Positions 1 through 11,110 of a stretch of 64,000 nt of DNA are shown one piece after another (position 1 is the first letter of the stretch; each line of letters starts with the position of its first letter). Source of the stretch: Nyssa sinensis. Lineage: Eukaryota > Streptophyta > Magnoliopsida > Cornales > Nyssaceae. The notes beneath the pieces are model-generated. The model was not told where the DNA came from and searched no databases. It saw only the letters and a program-made list of their open reading frames with translations. Both the position numbers and the translations under genes were made by a program. The stretch is taken from contig VIRR01000485.1 in NCBI GenBank assembly GCA_008638375.1, positions 108,912 to 172,911 of the forward strand. The letters are read 5' to 3'.

Positions 1-873
1 CGAAGGTCCCAAGGCAAATGGCTAAGTGGTCAGTGAATTTTGACAAACTTGATATACATTTTGTTGTCAACAGCTATTAAGGCTCAAGTTTTGGCAAATT
101 TGATTTCTGAATTTACCAATGCCCCACATCAACCTGAGGTCCAAATCATGACAGTGGCAATTAAGTCAGGTTTTGGATACTTCATATAGATGGATCGTTA
201 AACAACAAAGGGTCTAGGGCAAGGATAATACTCCAGATACTAGATGGCATACGTTTAGAAAAAGGAAGTTAGGTTTGGCTCCAAAACCTCGAACAACGAT
301 GTAAATACGAGGCATTGATTGTCAAATTAAAGATGGCCAAGTTATATAGAGCGGATTGGTCAAAAGTTTCTGTGAGTCCCAACATTTCGTGAACCATGTT
401 CTAGGATAGTACAGAGTTTAGGATACAAGGATGACTCAATACTTAAAAGAATAGTAGTGCACTCGCTAATTTAGCTGCTGCAATGAATTTCAGTTGAGAA
501 TTATTATAAAAATTGACTTCCAAGAAATGTCTAGCATAAAGCAAAGTAATGTGTCGATCTAGATCTTACCAGTAGATCAGTCACAGAACTAGATGGACCC
601 AATAATTCAATATATGAATAATGGTACTCTCTTATAAGATGAGGTCCAAGCCATAAAAACCGAACTCAAATCAGCTCGGTATATCGTAATAAAAGGAAGA
701 CTTTACAGAAAGTTATATAGCCAAACCATTACTTCTTTGTCTCAGACAAGACGAGCTCATTATGTCCTTCAAGAGATTCATGAAAGGATTTGTGACAACC
801 ATTTGGGTGAAAGATCCCTAGCTCATAGAGCTTTAACTCAAGACTATTTTTGGCCAAGATTACAAAGTCATTA
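1..873 (+). pseudogene. Ty3/gypsy retrotransposon polyprotein remnant (RNase H to integrase N-terminus)
   Basis: Broken reading frames on the plus strand match, in order, the end of a gypsy polyprotein. The first 110 bases give a KWSV..DIHFV..AIKAQVLANLISEFT stretch (end of RT-linked RNase H). Then comes a second RNase H-like block, LHIDGSLNNKGSRARIIL and YEALIVKLKMAK (about 170-345), then SALANLAAAMNFS (about 455-495). About 695-873 reads GRLYRKLYSQ and HYVLQEIHERICDNH, followed by SLAHRALTQDYFWP. This is the His/Cys zinc-binding start of integrase. Frames are interrupted by many stops and indels, so the copy is dead. A second, archaeal-type RNase H ahead of integrase is known from the Tat lineage, so that lineage is likely. 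The element is cut by the window edge and no LTR is visible. Confidence 0.8.
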
Positions 874-1849
874 AAAAAATTCACCTCAAATCTGCAGTCT
901 TAATCTAAGACAACAAACAAAAGAATAAATAAATATCAGTTGTTCACTCAAAAATGCTTGAAGACATCTTTTGGGAAGAAACTAAAATTATGTATGTGTC
1001 TTGATTTGATTACCTATATTGTACTCAGTAACTCAACCAATCAAAGTCTTATCCAATTATTTAAGTACACAATCTTGTTTTCAGATTTACAGACAAATGA
1101 ATCTGATTTAGAAGTAATAAAGTGACTATACTAGAAATCATGAGAAGATGAAAAAGTAGGGCATAGGTCCATGATATCTTGTGGACTACAAAAAACCTTT
1201 TTAGAACTTTGTTGGATTATAACAGAACTTTTGGGTCAAAGATTCATAATAATGTAGACTGGACTGCATAATGGCTTTACAAGTTCCTCCTTTTTTCCAC
1301 ACAAAAAATAAAATAAAATAAAATCAGCAACGGTTAGTTTTTAAATCGCTTAATTTGTTTAATCAATAACAAAAACAAAAGGTTGCAACTTGCAATTGCA
1401 AAAAGAAAAGGCTTTGGAGAAAGCAACGGTCAGATTGTGTGGATTTAAAACCCTATGATATTACTTATTTTTCAATTATTATTTTTGGAAAGAAATTAAC
1501 CAGAAAAGGAAAGATTTTCATGAACAACTAAAAGGAATTGGAGTGCATAACCACTGTATATAGAAGGGGTTATATCTGGGAATGTCATATTTTCTTTAAG
1601 CAATGCTATCTAAATTTAGTGTTAGTATCACTAAGCTACTTTTTGAAAAAAATTTACTGATCTGCTTTTTAAAAAAATTCATTTATGATTAAGTGTAGTT
1701 TATGGTCGAATCAAACATTTAATAAATAAAAAATTTAATTTTAAAATTAAAAAATCATTAAGTACAATTAATAAGTCAAATCAAACAGAAGCAAAAATTA
1801 TCATCATCACTGTTAATTTAGAAACTGAATTTGTACTGGTTTTCTGTTC

Positions 1850-1892
<43 letters not shown>

Positions 1893-2337
1893 TTTACTAA
1901 CATTATGAAGGCATTAAACTTGATGAATCCCCCGGAAAAAAAAAAAAGTTAAGCTTCACTAATCATGAGTAAAGAGAAGGCACAATAATAATCTCAGTTC
2001 ATTTTGAAAGGAAGACAAGACATATAGTGGGACAAACTAGTTATGGCTTCTACTTCAACGACTACTCATGATCAAGTGCTGCAGTGAACAACCAGAAGTG
2101 TTCCTCTTTTCCCACTCTCCACCATCTGATGACTATCAAATGGTGAAAGTGGTGCTAAAGATCAAGCTCTCTGATCATGTTTCTTCTCTCGTTTAATGAT
2201 CAAATGGTAGTTGTTTCACATAACTCTATAAGTTCTGTTCCTCTGTGCAATACAATACCGGCCAGACATCCTAAACTGATCATAGTGATCTGTAATAATA
2301 GCAATACTTCTTTGTTACAATCTATCTATATCTATTC
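874..2337. other. Intergenic, AT-rich, no gene seen
   Basis: No frame here resembles a known protein. It holds the tail of the gypsy remnant, a (GA)n tract at 1853-1890 and the likely 3' flank of the minus-strand membrane-protein gene (2040-2337). Confidence 0.6.
1853..1890. repeat. (GA)n microsatellite
   Basis: About 18 uninterrupted GA dinucleotides. Confidence 0.95.
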
Positions 2338-2670
2338 TTACTTCTTTGCTGCTTCTGTTGCCGGCTTTGCTGCTTCTGGTGGTGGTGCAGCGGGAATGCC
2401 ACCATCAATGCAGCTCCTGCACTTCCTTTCTACCCATCCTTCTATGTCATGTTCTCCATTGCCACCAAAATGTCGTCCACCACATAGCCGAGCAATGATC
2501 CCTGCAATAACACCAATGATTGTGATCACGGCTAACACAACTACCAGTGTCTCAATTGATCGGTGCGTAGAGTGGCTTGGCTCTACCACTGCAGGCGGTC
2601 GCTCCGATAGGGGTGGCAGCTGATTATCCAGCCTTACTATCACATTCCTTAATAACATAACCATGACCAT
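2338..2670 (-). CDS. Small plant single-pass membrane protein of unknown function
   Basis: A 110-residue protein on the minus strand. The start is set at the first in-frame ATG (2670); an upstream TTG is not a credible plant start, and Met codons at residues 3 and 5 are alternatives. Residues 9-38 are polar with a proline-rich PPLSERPPAVVEP segment. Residues 42-60 (LVVVLAVITIIGVIAGIIA) form one strong transmembrane helix, followed by a basic C-terminal side with CGGRHFGG and a conserved-looking DIEGWVERKCRSCIDGG block containing two cysteines (C84, C87). The tail is Ala/Pro/Lys-rich. I recognise this as the pattern of a small angiosperm family annotated only as transmembrane proteins; its role is unknown. 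The gene appears intronless. The region upstream on its strand is rich in CT tracts, common in plant 5' UTRs. Function cannot be assigned. Confidence 0.72.
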   Translation of the reverse strand: MVMVMLLRNVIVRLDNQLPPLSERPPAVVEPSHSTHRSIETLVVVLAVITIIGVIAGIIARLCGGRHFGGNGEHDIEGWVERKCRSCIDGGIPAAPPPEAAKPATEAAKK

Positions 2671-3125
2671 GAACAAGAAATTGTATTGGCTTGTGAAGAT
2701 TAGATCACTCTTTTGTATTAGTATTATGGTAGTATGAAATTGAAACAGAAAACCGTGTGGTGGTGGAGAGAGAGAGAGAAAGATGTCAATAAGATTTTAG
2801 CATAACAGAAGGATTACAGAGACAAGAGATATGCAGATGAGACCAGGGCAAAAAGTATATGGATAGTGATAACAAAAGGAAGGGTTTGAGGAACCAAAAT
2901 AAAAAAGGAAGAATAGACTAGAGAGGGAGAGAAGATGAGATTTGTTGGAAAAACATGGAGGGTAGACAAAAAAATGAGTTCAACAAGAATTACAGGAGGT
3001 AGATTGGAAAAAGTGAGATAGTGAGTGAGGCTGTAGACCAGGGAGTGAGAGAAAATTTAGCTATAGAAAGGGAATGTATATGAGACTGGAACAATAAAAC
3101 TGATGTTATAAGAGTATCAAAAAAA

Positions 3126-3141
3126 TGTGAGTGTGTGTGTG

Positions 3142-3174
<33 letters not shown>
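3126..3174. repeat. (GT)n(GA)n compound microsatellite
   Basis: Eight or so GT units followed by about 13 GA units, in the probable leader of the minus-strand membrane-protein gene, where it reads as CT/AC repeats. Confidence 0.95.
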
Positions 3175-3178
<4 letters not shown>

Positions 3179-3901
3179 CAATGTTTCAAAGATGGGGAAA
3201 AACTGATGAAATAGGATTCCCAAATTGAAAAGAATGCCTTTGTTACTTTGTGACACATTGGATCTCTTTAATGTTATTATTTCTCTTCCTATCTTTTCTT
3301 TACTTTATCAACTTTGGATTTTCAATATTTAAGCTGGTGGTGTGGTCCTTCGAGTTGCAAAACATAGTTAAAGGCCAAAGTTCCTCTGAGTTCCTTACTG
3401 ATTTTTTGGACTAGAGCCAGAAAGGTACTGCTAACATGTCAGTGGTGAGTTTTAAATTGCTGTGTGAGTATTCCCATCCCAAGTGAAAACCTTTTGATTT
3501 CTCTTCCCAATTTGTCCTTTGTGATATCACATGTTTATGTTCAAATTTCAATATGTGAACCCCAAGAACTGATTTTTCTTTTTGAAACTTTCCCACTTTG
3601 CTCCTAGTGGTTTGCTACCATCTTGTCTCTCTCTCTATCTGTAACCAGTTGGCTATTTTGTCGACTTGTTGATAGATATAAATCACCTGAATGACTGAAT
3701 TGACCAAGAAGATCTTTTATGGTGACCCTTCAAAGAAGTCCCGACTAGTCACCCTGCACAACATGTATTCAAAAAAGGTAGGGAAGGAGACATAGTTGCA
3801 AAGGTTACTAGTTGTATTATTTGTATATGCCTTCGTTTTAAAGTCTGAATTAGTCTCAACGGCAAATTTTAGAAAAAAAGTTACTCCCAGCTGCTACTAT
3901 A

Positions 3902-3973
3902 AATATATATATATATATATACACATACATACATACAAACACACACACATACACGTACAAAAACACACACATG
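3902..3973. repeat. (AT)n / (ACAT)n / (AC)n compound microsatellite
   Basis: A run of AT units passes into ACAT tetranucleotides and then AC units. Confidence 0.9.
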
Positions 3974-4118
3974 TAGCTTGATTGGGTGCTTGTGTTACAG
4001 TGTTTCAGCTGTTTAACTCAAAGAAGTGGTTCCCTTAGGAAACAAGTGGAACTGGCTCTTGACCACTAAAACAAATGGGGATTTGTTTGAGAATTCGTAC
4101 GGCAAGAGTAGGGATGCA

Positions 4119-4599
4119 ACAGGGTGGGTTTGGGACTGGATCCTTCCACAATTTTATCTTACGAAAATAAATTTCTCTCAAATTTATCTAAATCCCACAG
4201 TAAGTGGCCGGGGTGGTTTCTATCGAAATCTCATTTATTTTTATTTATTTATTTTATTTTATTAAATTAATTATAATTAATACATTTTAAATATAATCAT
4301 GTGTTAAATTAAGAAATATACATGTTAGCAAAAAATTAAAATAATATTATTTTCTCTTTTAAACATATAATTCTATTAAGTTTGTATAAATTTTTAATGA
4401 ATAATTAAAAAATATCATTAAAAACATTGATTATGAAATACAAAACTCCTTTAGTGTTTTATTTATATAATCGGACAGGATGCTCTCTCTAAATCTGTCC
4501 TAAAACTTAATAAAATGAAAAAGCTTCTTCAAACCCTTTCCATTAAGAACAGAGTTGGCAGATTTCTAACGGGATGAGTTATATAAATTGTCATCCCTG
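4119..4599 (+). mobile_element. hAT-like non-autonomous element, copy a
   Basis: This 481-bp repeat begins TAGGGATGCAAC and ends TTGTCATCCCTG, so its termini are imperfect inverted repeats of the TAGGGNTGNCAA type seen in hAT-derived plant MITEs. The interior has a G-rich start, an ATTTATTTATTT stretch, a conserved core around ATTAATTATAATTAATA, and a second GC-richer end. The same order and core recur at 6489-6892 and 26633-27140. No exact 8-bp target duplication is visible: GGCAAGAG lies left, and a one-mismatch GGTAAGAG lies a few bases beyond the right end. Confidence 0.6.
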
Positions 4600-6488
4600 T
4601 TGGGTAAGAGGCTAAACCTGAGATCATGGAGGTTGAATGAGAGTTGTATTTATTTGGAGTTCCAACAGCATTTTCACATCCAGTTTTGACCATATTTAGT
4701 GTTGAAATAAACCACAATAAATAATTGTGCAGGTGGCCCTCAAAGAGTCAAAAGTTAATTCATTTCGAATTCTGATCAATGCTTCTAACCACCTGCAAAA
4801 GTTCTCAGTTGGCCCTCATCTTTTGGAAAGAAAAGAAATAATTTCCAACAATATTGTTTTGGTAAACATTCTGACTTTCATAGATTACAAAAGAAGCATA
4901 CATTGACCTGATTTATGGTTAAGGCTATCGCACAGCTCAATTCATTGCTTGTTGCTTTCTAGCCGGAGCTTGCTGGGCAGTGAAGTGATCAAAAGGTTAG
5001 ATCTCATTTGTGCTAAGAAAGCAGAGAAGTCAGGCAAAAGAGGCCAAAAAACAAAAAAGAAGAAGCAAGATTTCTCAAATCCTAGGCTTCGTTTATTGAG
5101 TTTGCTTTTAAAAATGATTAATGCAATATCTAACAAATTTTCTCACACAAGGTGATCCGCCGACTGTAATAAATACATGTAACTCCCATCATCTTGAAAA
5201 ACTAAGGTGAGAAAAACTGATCATATTGAACATTTAAAAAAAAAAAAAAAATAGACACCTCGTCGTCAATCTTATTGGGTCACAAATATTTAATAATGAA
5301 TAGTGATTCATAATACATGTATTTGTGCACATATATACTCACATAAATGTGAAACCTGTCATCATGATACCCACATGAGTCTCACACCCATGTAAGTATA
5401 TGTGCACAAACACATACAACCAAACATTACTCTTTAATAATTGAAGTCTATGCTTCAAATTTTTGGTACCTTAACATGTTTGTTTCTTAAATTAAATATG
5501 AGTGGATTGACTCTCTCCTTCATTGATAGTAATAAGATTAATAATCTCAACTTTTTTTTCATTATTTTATCCCCTTTTACAATGTAAAATCCATCATATG
5601 TGGAATCCTTCACATGTAGAATCCACCTATGATAAGTCCTTTCTTATGAAATAAATAGGCATTTTCATTTCATTTTGAATAAAGTGAATCTAAATTTAGT
5701 AAAATCACAAACTAATGTAAACCATACAACTACCATGCAAACATCCTACCAATGGCAGAGCCACATGGGGGTCAGGGCAGTGACTTTCAAAATTTTAGAA
5801 ATTTGATATTTTATTTTTATTTTTTATAAAAAAATTATAAAATTAGGAGTTCTCTTCTCAAAATTTTCCTATTTTTATAAGAGATCCTATTAAATTTTAT
5901 TTTTTTTGTATTTTTATTCCCTAAGTCTCTAGTCTACATCCGTCATGACACCAGCTCACGCTGAAGACCCAATCACTGTGAGGTAATCTTTGAATAATGC
6001 TTAATGTCATGCGACGTCTTGTCCAAGCTCTTTTAAGGCCCCTAAATGGTTTAAAATTATATTTTTAACACCGAGTTTATTAAAAATTTTAAATAAAAAA
6101 ATTAAGAATTAGCTTCCTCAAGAGATTGATTTTCATAAGTCAAACTAAATAGATTGATTTACACAATGGGAGTATTCGGCATGGGTTTGACTCAGAAACT
6201 ATATTTCCAAACTAAAAATTAACAAAATCAACCTTTGTATAGGGTGGATTAAACTAATGACGGAGATTTCAAATTTAACGGCAACCTTTATGTAAAATGG
6301 TTTGCAAAACTAAAAGTTAACAAGGGAGATTTAAAAATGTTCAACCATTTTAAAATTTTCTTATATTAGCTAGAAATTGAAAGGGCTAAACATATATTGG
6401 CTCTATCAGATCCACGAGGAATTTCAAAATCAACTTAATAATCGAACTTAAGCAAAGACAACAAAAAATAGAGTAGAGTCTAAAATTC
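4600..6488. other. Intergenic, AT-rich, no gene seen
   Basis: Short overlapping open frames on both strands near 4940-5155 lack any recognisable domain. No tRNA or repeat structure is evident apart from A/T runs. Confidence 0.5.
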
Positions 6489-6892
6489 TATACTAGCAAA
6501 GAGTTTGGGACAAGGACCCTTTCTTTCCCAACTCCATCCCACGAAATGCAAAGTTTTTCTTCAAACTAATTTAAATTTTGTGATAGACTGGAGGTGGATT
6601 CTTATCGGGGTCTTTATTTATTTATAAACATTTATTTATGTACTTTATTAAATTAATTATAATTAATATATTTTAAATAAAATGTTACATGTATTAAAAT
6701 AAGAAAATTCTATCAAGTTTGTCTAAATTTTTAATAGATGATAAAAAAATATCATTATAAACATTGATTGTATAGTACAAAACTTCATTATTATTTTATT
6801 TTGTATAATCAGGATAGACATAACTTCAAATTCATCTTATTAAGAACAAGATATGATAAGTTCTCAACGAGACGGATTAAATTTCATCTCTA
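6489..6892 (+). mobile_element. hAT-like non-autonomous element, copy b (degenerate)
   Basis: It shares the ordered core of copy a: the ATTTATTTATAAAC region, ATTAATTATAATTAATATA, the segment ATATCATTATAAACATTGAT, and the right end TTTCATCTCTA. The left terminus is eroded. It is about 80 bp shorter than copy a because of internal deletions. Confidence 0.5.
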
Positions 6893-7364
6893 TTCCGAAT
6901 AAAGATTGCTGCTAAAGAAAATTTTTACGAGCAGAAAATCACAAGTTGAGGAAATCTTTTTAGGTGATTCTAATATATCTCACAATGTTATCAAAACTAA
7001 GTGCTAGAGACAAAATCCTAATTTTCTACATTGAGTTTGGATTAAACTTGACCCAACGAAAGATGAGAATACTAAATAAAAGGGAGTCAAACGCTTTGGT
7101 AAACTGTTAGGCTCTCATTTTGGTTAATCCACTCTTGTTGGTTCAATGATGTTGTTGTAGAGGCTCTACTCTTTTTGAGGAGTACTATTTGTTAAAATTT
7201 CTTCAAATTTTTTTTTGTAAGTTAAAAAACTTTTAAAAGTTTTAAATGTAGAATTAATATCAAATTTATTTCTATGAATTGTTACAAAACAATCATATAA
7301 ATGGTATTTATAAAATTTAAATGACTTTCAAGCCATCATAACTATATTCTTAGTCTATAAAAGA
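6893..7364. other. Intergenic spacer, no gene seen
   Basis: AT-rich DNA between the hAT-like repeat and the nested MITE/CACTA stack. Nothing recognisable. Confidence 0.45.
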
Positions 7365-7474
7365 CTCTATGTTTGGATCAAAATGAGGGGAATGAGAGTA
7401 GATAATAACATTAGTCATGAGAAAGATGAGAAAAGAGTGTCATTCCTCCTCTATGCACTACAACAAAATGCACT

Positions 7475-7871
7475 ATTAGCGACGCGCGTGTGCGTCGCTA
7501 ATAGTGCAATTGTGCGTCGCTAAAGGTCTTTAGCGACGCACAAACGTGCGTCGCTAAGGCGTCACAAAAAGCGCCGTCGCTAATACTATTCGCGACGCAC
7601 AAAACCGTTGGTGTCGCTAAAAGTGACTATTAGCGACGCACATAGAGCGTCGTTAATAATTGGATACGTCCGTCGCCAATAATTCCCAAGGGCACTAAAA
7701 ATAAGTATTAGCGATGCACAGTGTGCGTCGCTAAAAGTGAGTATTAGCGACGCCCATGTGATGCGTCGCCAATACAGACTTTTAGCGACGCACACTGTGC
7801 GTTGCTAATACTGAATGTTTAAATTAGATTCAGACTTTTAGCGACGCTATGGTGTGCGTCGCTAAAAGTGT
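7475..7871. repeat. Left subterminal repeats of the CACTA element
   Basis: More than ten copies of TGCGTCGCTAA or its reverse complement TTAGCGACGCA, often paired as near-palindromes around a short spacer. The region is much richer in CpG than its surroundings. Such motifs bind transposase subunits in En/Spm-type elements. Confidence 0.85.
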
Positions 7872-8329
7872 TTTCTTTTTTTTTTTTTTTTTCCAACCAT
7901 ATCTGCTTTGTTTTAATATTGTTTTGTTCCTGTTTAAACCTATATCAATCATCCATCCTGATATACAATAAAATTCAAGCATTCTGAAATGAATATTTTA
8001 AAGCAGAAAAATACATTCATATATATATATATATATATATTAAACTAATTATGTACAATTGTAACAGTACCATTCATCACTAAATAGAAAAATTAAAAAT
8101 TGTCTCCAAAATGTTACTACAGATGTCCATGAAAATAAAAAATAAAAATAACAAGTTCCGATGCAAAACATAAAGATGGCGGCGCGACAATAAGTCTTGA
8201 TCAATCTGAAATAAAGATCAAACGATATATATTAGAACAATTATTAAATATATATGAACATAGAATGTGAATAGTTTTTTTTTTGTTTTTTCCATGCATA
8301 AATAGTAAGAATGACATAAAGTAGCATAA

Positions 8330-11110
8330 GTCTATTTTATCATTTATGAGGTGTGTGAGGTGGTTTTGGTGCAGTTAGGCCGATATCCGGCATTTTGGTC
8401 TGTCAAAACCCCAAAATGGGCCTTTTTGGAGCTGAAACTTGCATAAGTTTCAAACCGGCCATCGAAACCGAGTGTCGTAAGTTTGTGCAAGTCTATTTTA
8501 TCATTTGTGAGGCGTGTGAGGTGGTTTCGGTGCAGTTAGGCCGATATTCGACATTTTGGTCTGTCAAAACCCCAAAATGGGCCTTTTTGAGGCTGAAACT
8601 TGCATAAGTTTCAAACCGGCCATCGAAACCGAGTGTCGTAAGTTCGTGCAAGTCTATTTTATCATTTGTGAGGTGTGTGAGGTGGTTTCGGTGTAGTTAA
8701 GCCGATATCCAGCATTTTGGTCTGTCAAAACCCCAAAATGGGCCTTTTTGAGGCTGAAACTTGCATAAGTTTCAAATCGGGCATCGGAACCAAGTGTCGT
8801 AAGTTCGTGCAAGTCTATTTTATCATTTGTGAGGTGTGTGAGGTGGTTTCGGTGCAGTTAGGCCAATATCCGGCATTTTGGTCTGTCAAAATCCCAAAAT
8901 GGGCCTTTTTGAGGCTAAAACTTGCACAAGTTTCAAACGGGGCATCGGAACCGAGTGTCGTAAGTTCGTGCAAGTCTATTTTATCATTTTTTAGGTGTGT
9001 AAGGTGGTTTCGGTGCAGTTAGGCCGATATCTGGCATTTTGGTCTGTCAAAACCCCAAAATGGGCCTTTTTGGAGCTAAAACTTGCATAAGTTTCAAACC
9101 GGGCATCGGAACCGAGTGTCGTAAGTTCGTGCAAGTCTATTTTATCATTTGTGAGGTTTGTGAGGTGGTTTTGGTGCAGTTAGGCCGATATCCGTCATTT
9201 TGGTCTGTCAAAACCCTAAAATGGGCCTTTTTGGAGTTGAAACTTGCAAAAGTTTCAAACCGGGCATCGAAAACGAGTGTCGTAAGTTCGTGCAAGTCTA
9301 TTTTATCATTTTTGAGGTGTGTGATGTGGTTTCGGTGCAGTTAGGCCGATATCCGGTATTTTGGTCTGTCAAAACCCCAAAATGGGCCTTTTTGGAGCTG
9401 AAACTTGCATAAGTTTCAAACCGGGCATCGGAACCGAGTGTCGTAAGTTCGTGCAAGTCTATTTTATCATTTTTGAGGTATGTGAGGTGGTTTCGGTGCA
9501 GTTAGGGCGATATCCAGCATTTTGGCCTGTCAAAACCCCAAAATGGGCCTTCTTGAGGCTGAAACTTGCATAAGTTTCAAACCGAGCATCGGAACCGAGT
9601 ATCGTAAGTTCGTGCAAGTCTATTTTATCATTGGTGAGGTGTGTGAGGTGGTTTCGGTGCAGTTAGGCTGATATCCAGTATTTTGGTCTGTCAAAACCCT
9701 AAAATGGGCCTTTTTGGAGCTGAAACTTGCATAAGTTTCAAACCGGCCATCGGAATCGAGTGTCGTAAGTTCATGCAAGTCTATTTTATCATTTGTGAGG
9801 TGTGTGAGGTGGTTTCGGTGCAGTTAGGCTGATAACCGGCATTTTGGTCTGTCAAAACCCCAAAATGGGCCTTTTTGAGGCTGAAACTTGCATAAGTTTC
9901 AAACCGGGCATCGGAACCGAGTGTCGTAAGTTTGTGTAAGTCTATTTTATCATTTTTGAGGTGTGTGATGTGGTTTCGGTACAGTTAGGTCGATATCCGT
10001 CATTTTGGTCTATCAAAACCCCAAAATGGTCCTTTTTGGAGCTGAAACTTGCATAAGTTTCAAACCGGGCATCGGAACTAAGTGTCGTAAGTTCGTGCAA
10101 GTCTATTTTATCATTTGCGAGGTGTGTGAGGTGGTTTCGGTGCATTTAGGCCAATATCCGGCATTTTGGTCTATCAAAACCCAAAATGGGCCTTTTTGAG
10201 GCTGAAACTTCCATAACTTTCAAACCGGGCATCGAAACCGAGTGTCATAAGTTTGTGCAAGTCTATTTTATCATTGGTGAGGTGTGTGAGGTGGTTTTGG
10301 TGCAGTTAGGCCTATATTCGACATTTTGGTATGTCAAAACTCCAAAATGGACCTTTTTGGAGCTGAAACTTGCATAAGTTTCAAACCGGGCATCGGAACC
10401 GAGTGTCGTAAGTTCGTGCAAGTCTATTTTATCATTTTTGAGGTGTGTGAGGTGGTTTCGGTGCAGTTAGGCGGATAACCGGCATTTTGGTCTGTCAAAA
10501 CCCTAAAATGGGCCTTTTTGGAGCTGAAACTTGCATAAGTTTCAAACCGACCATCGGAATCGAGTGTCATAAGTTCGTGCAAGTCTATTTTATCATTTTT
10601 GAGGTGTGTGATATGGTTTCGGTGCAGTTAGGCCGATATCCGGCATTTTGGTCTGTCAAAACTCCAAAATGGGCCTTTTTTGGAGCTGAAACTTGCACAA
10701 GTTTCAAACCGGGCATCGGAACCAAGTGTCGTAAGTTCGTGCAAGTCTATTTTATCATTTGTGAGGTGTGTGAGGTGGTTTCGGTGCAGTTAAGCCGATA
10801 TCCGGCATTTTGGTCTGTCAAAGCCCCAAAATGGGCCTTTTTGAGGCTGAAGCTTGCATAAGTTTCAAACGGCGCATCGGAACCGAGTGTCGTAAGTTCG
10901 TGCAAGTCTATTTTATCATTGGTGAGGTGTGTGAGGTGGTTTCGGTGTAGTTTGGCCGATATCCGGTATTTTGGTCTATCAAAACCCCAAAATGGGCCTT
11001 TTTGGAGCTGAAACTTGTATAAGTTTCAAACCGGGCATCAGAACCGAGTTCTGTAAGTTCGTGCAAGTCTATTTTATCATTTTTGAGGTGTGTGATGTGG
11101 TTTCGGTGCA
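8330..11110. repeat. 161-bp tandem (satellite-like) array inside the CACTA element, about 17 copies
   Basis: The landmark CATTTTGGTC recurs at 8391, 8552, 8713, 8874, 9035, 9196, 9357, 9518, 9679, 9840, 10001, 10162, 10322, 10483, 10644, 10805 and 10967. Spacing is 161 bp with only two one-base departures. Units differ by scattered substitutions, and some share variants such as TTTTTGAGGC against TTTTTGGAGC. Because 161 is not a multiple of three, reading frames shift from unit to unit. The repetitive 60-120-residue frames seen here are a by-product, not genes. The array begins within a partial unit at about 8330 and stops abruptly at 11110 inside the GGTTTCGGTGCA motif. Confidence 0.95.

Larger units (their letters stand above)
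2671..4118. other. Upstream region of the membrane-protein gene, then intergenic
   Basis: 2671-3180 is purine-rich on the plus strand (pyrimidine-rich on the gene strand), likely 5' UTR and promoter of the minus-strand gene, with a (GT)n(GA)n tract at 3126-3174. 3181-4118 shows no gene and contains an (AT)n/(ACAT)n/(AC)n compound microsatellite at 3902-3973. Confidence 0.5.

Noticed and set aside
2177..2623. 148-residue plus-strand frame opposite the membrane-protein gene
   Set aside because: It is the antisense shadow of the minus-strand gene, which has a clear transmembrane helix and family-like layout.
4942..5155. Overlapping 64- and 68-residue frames on both strands
   Set aside because: Lysine/phenylalanine-rich low-complexity frames caused by A-rich DNA. 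No domain or splice context.
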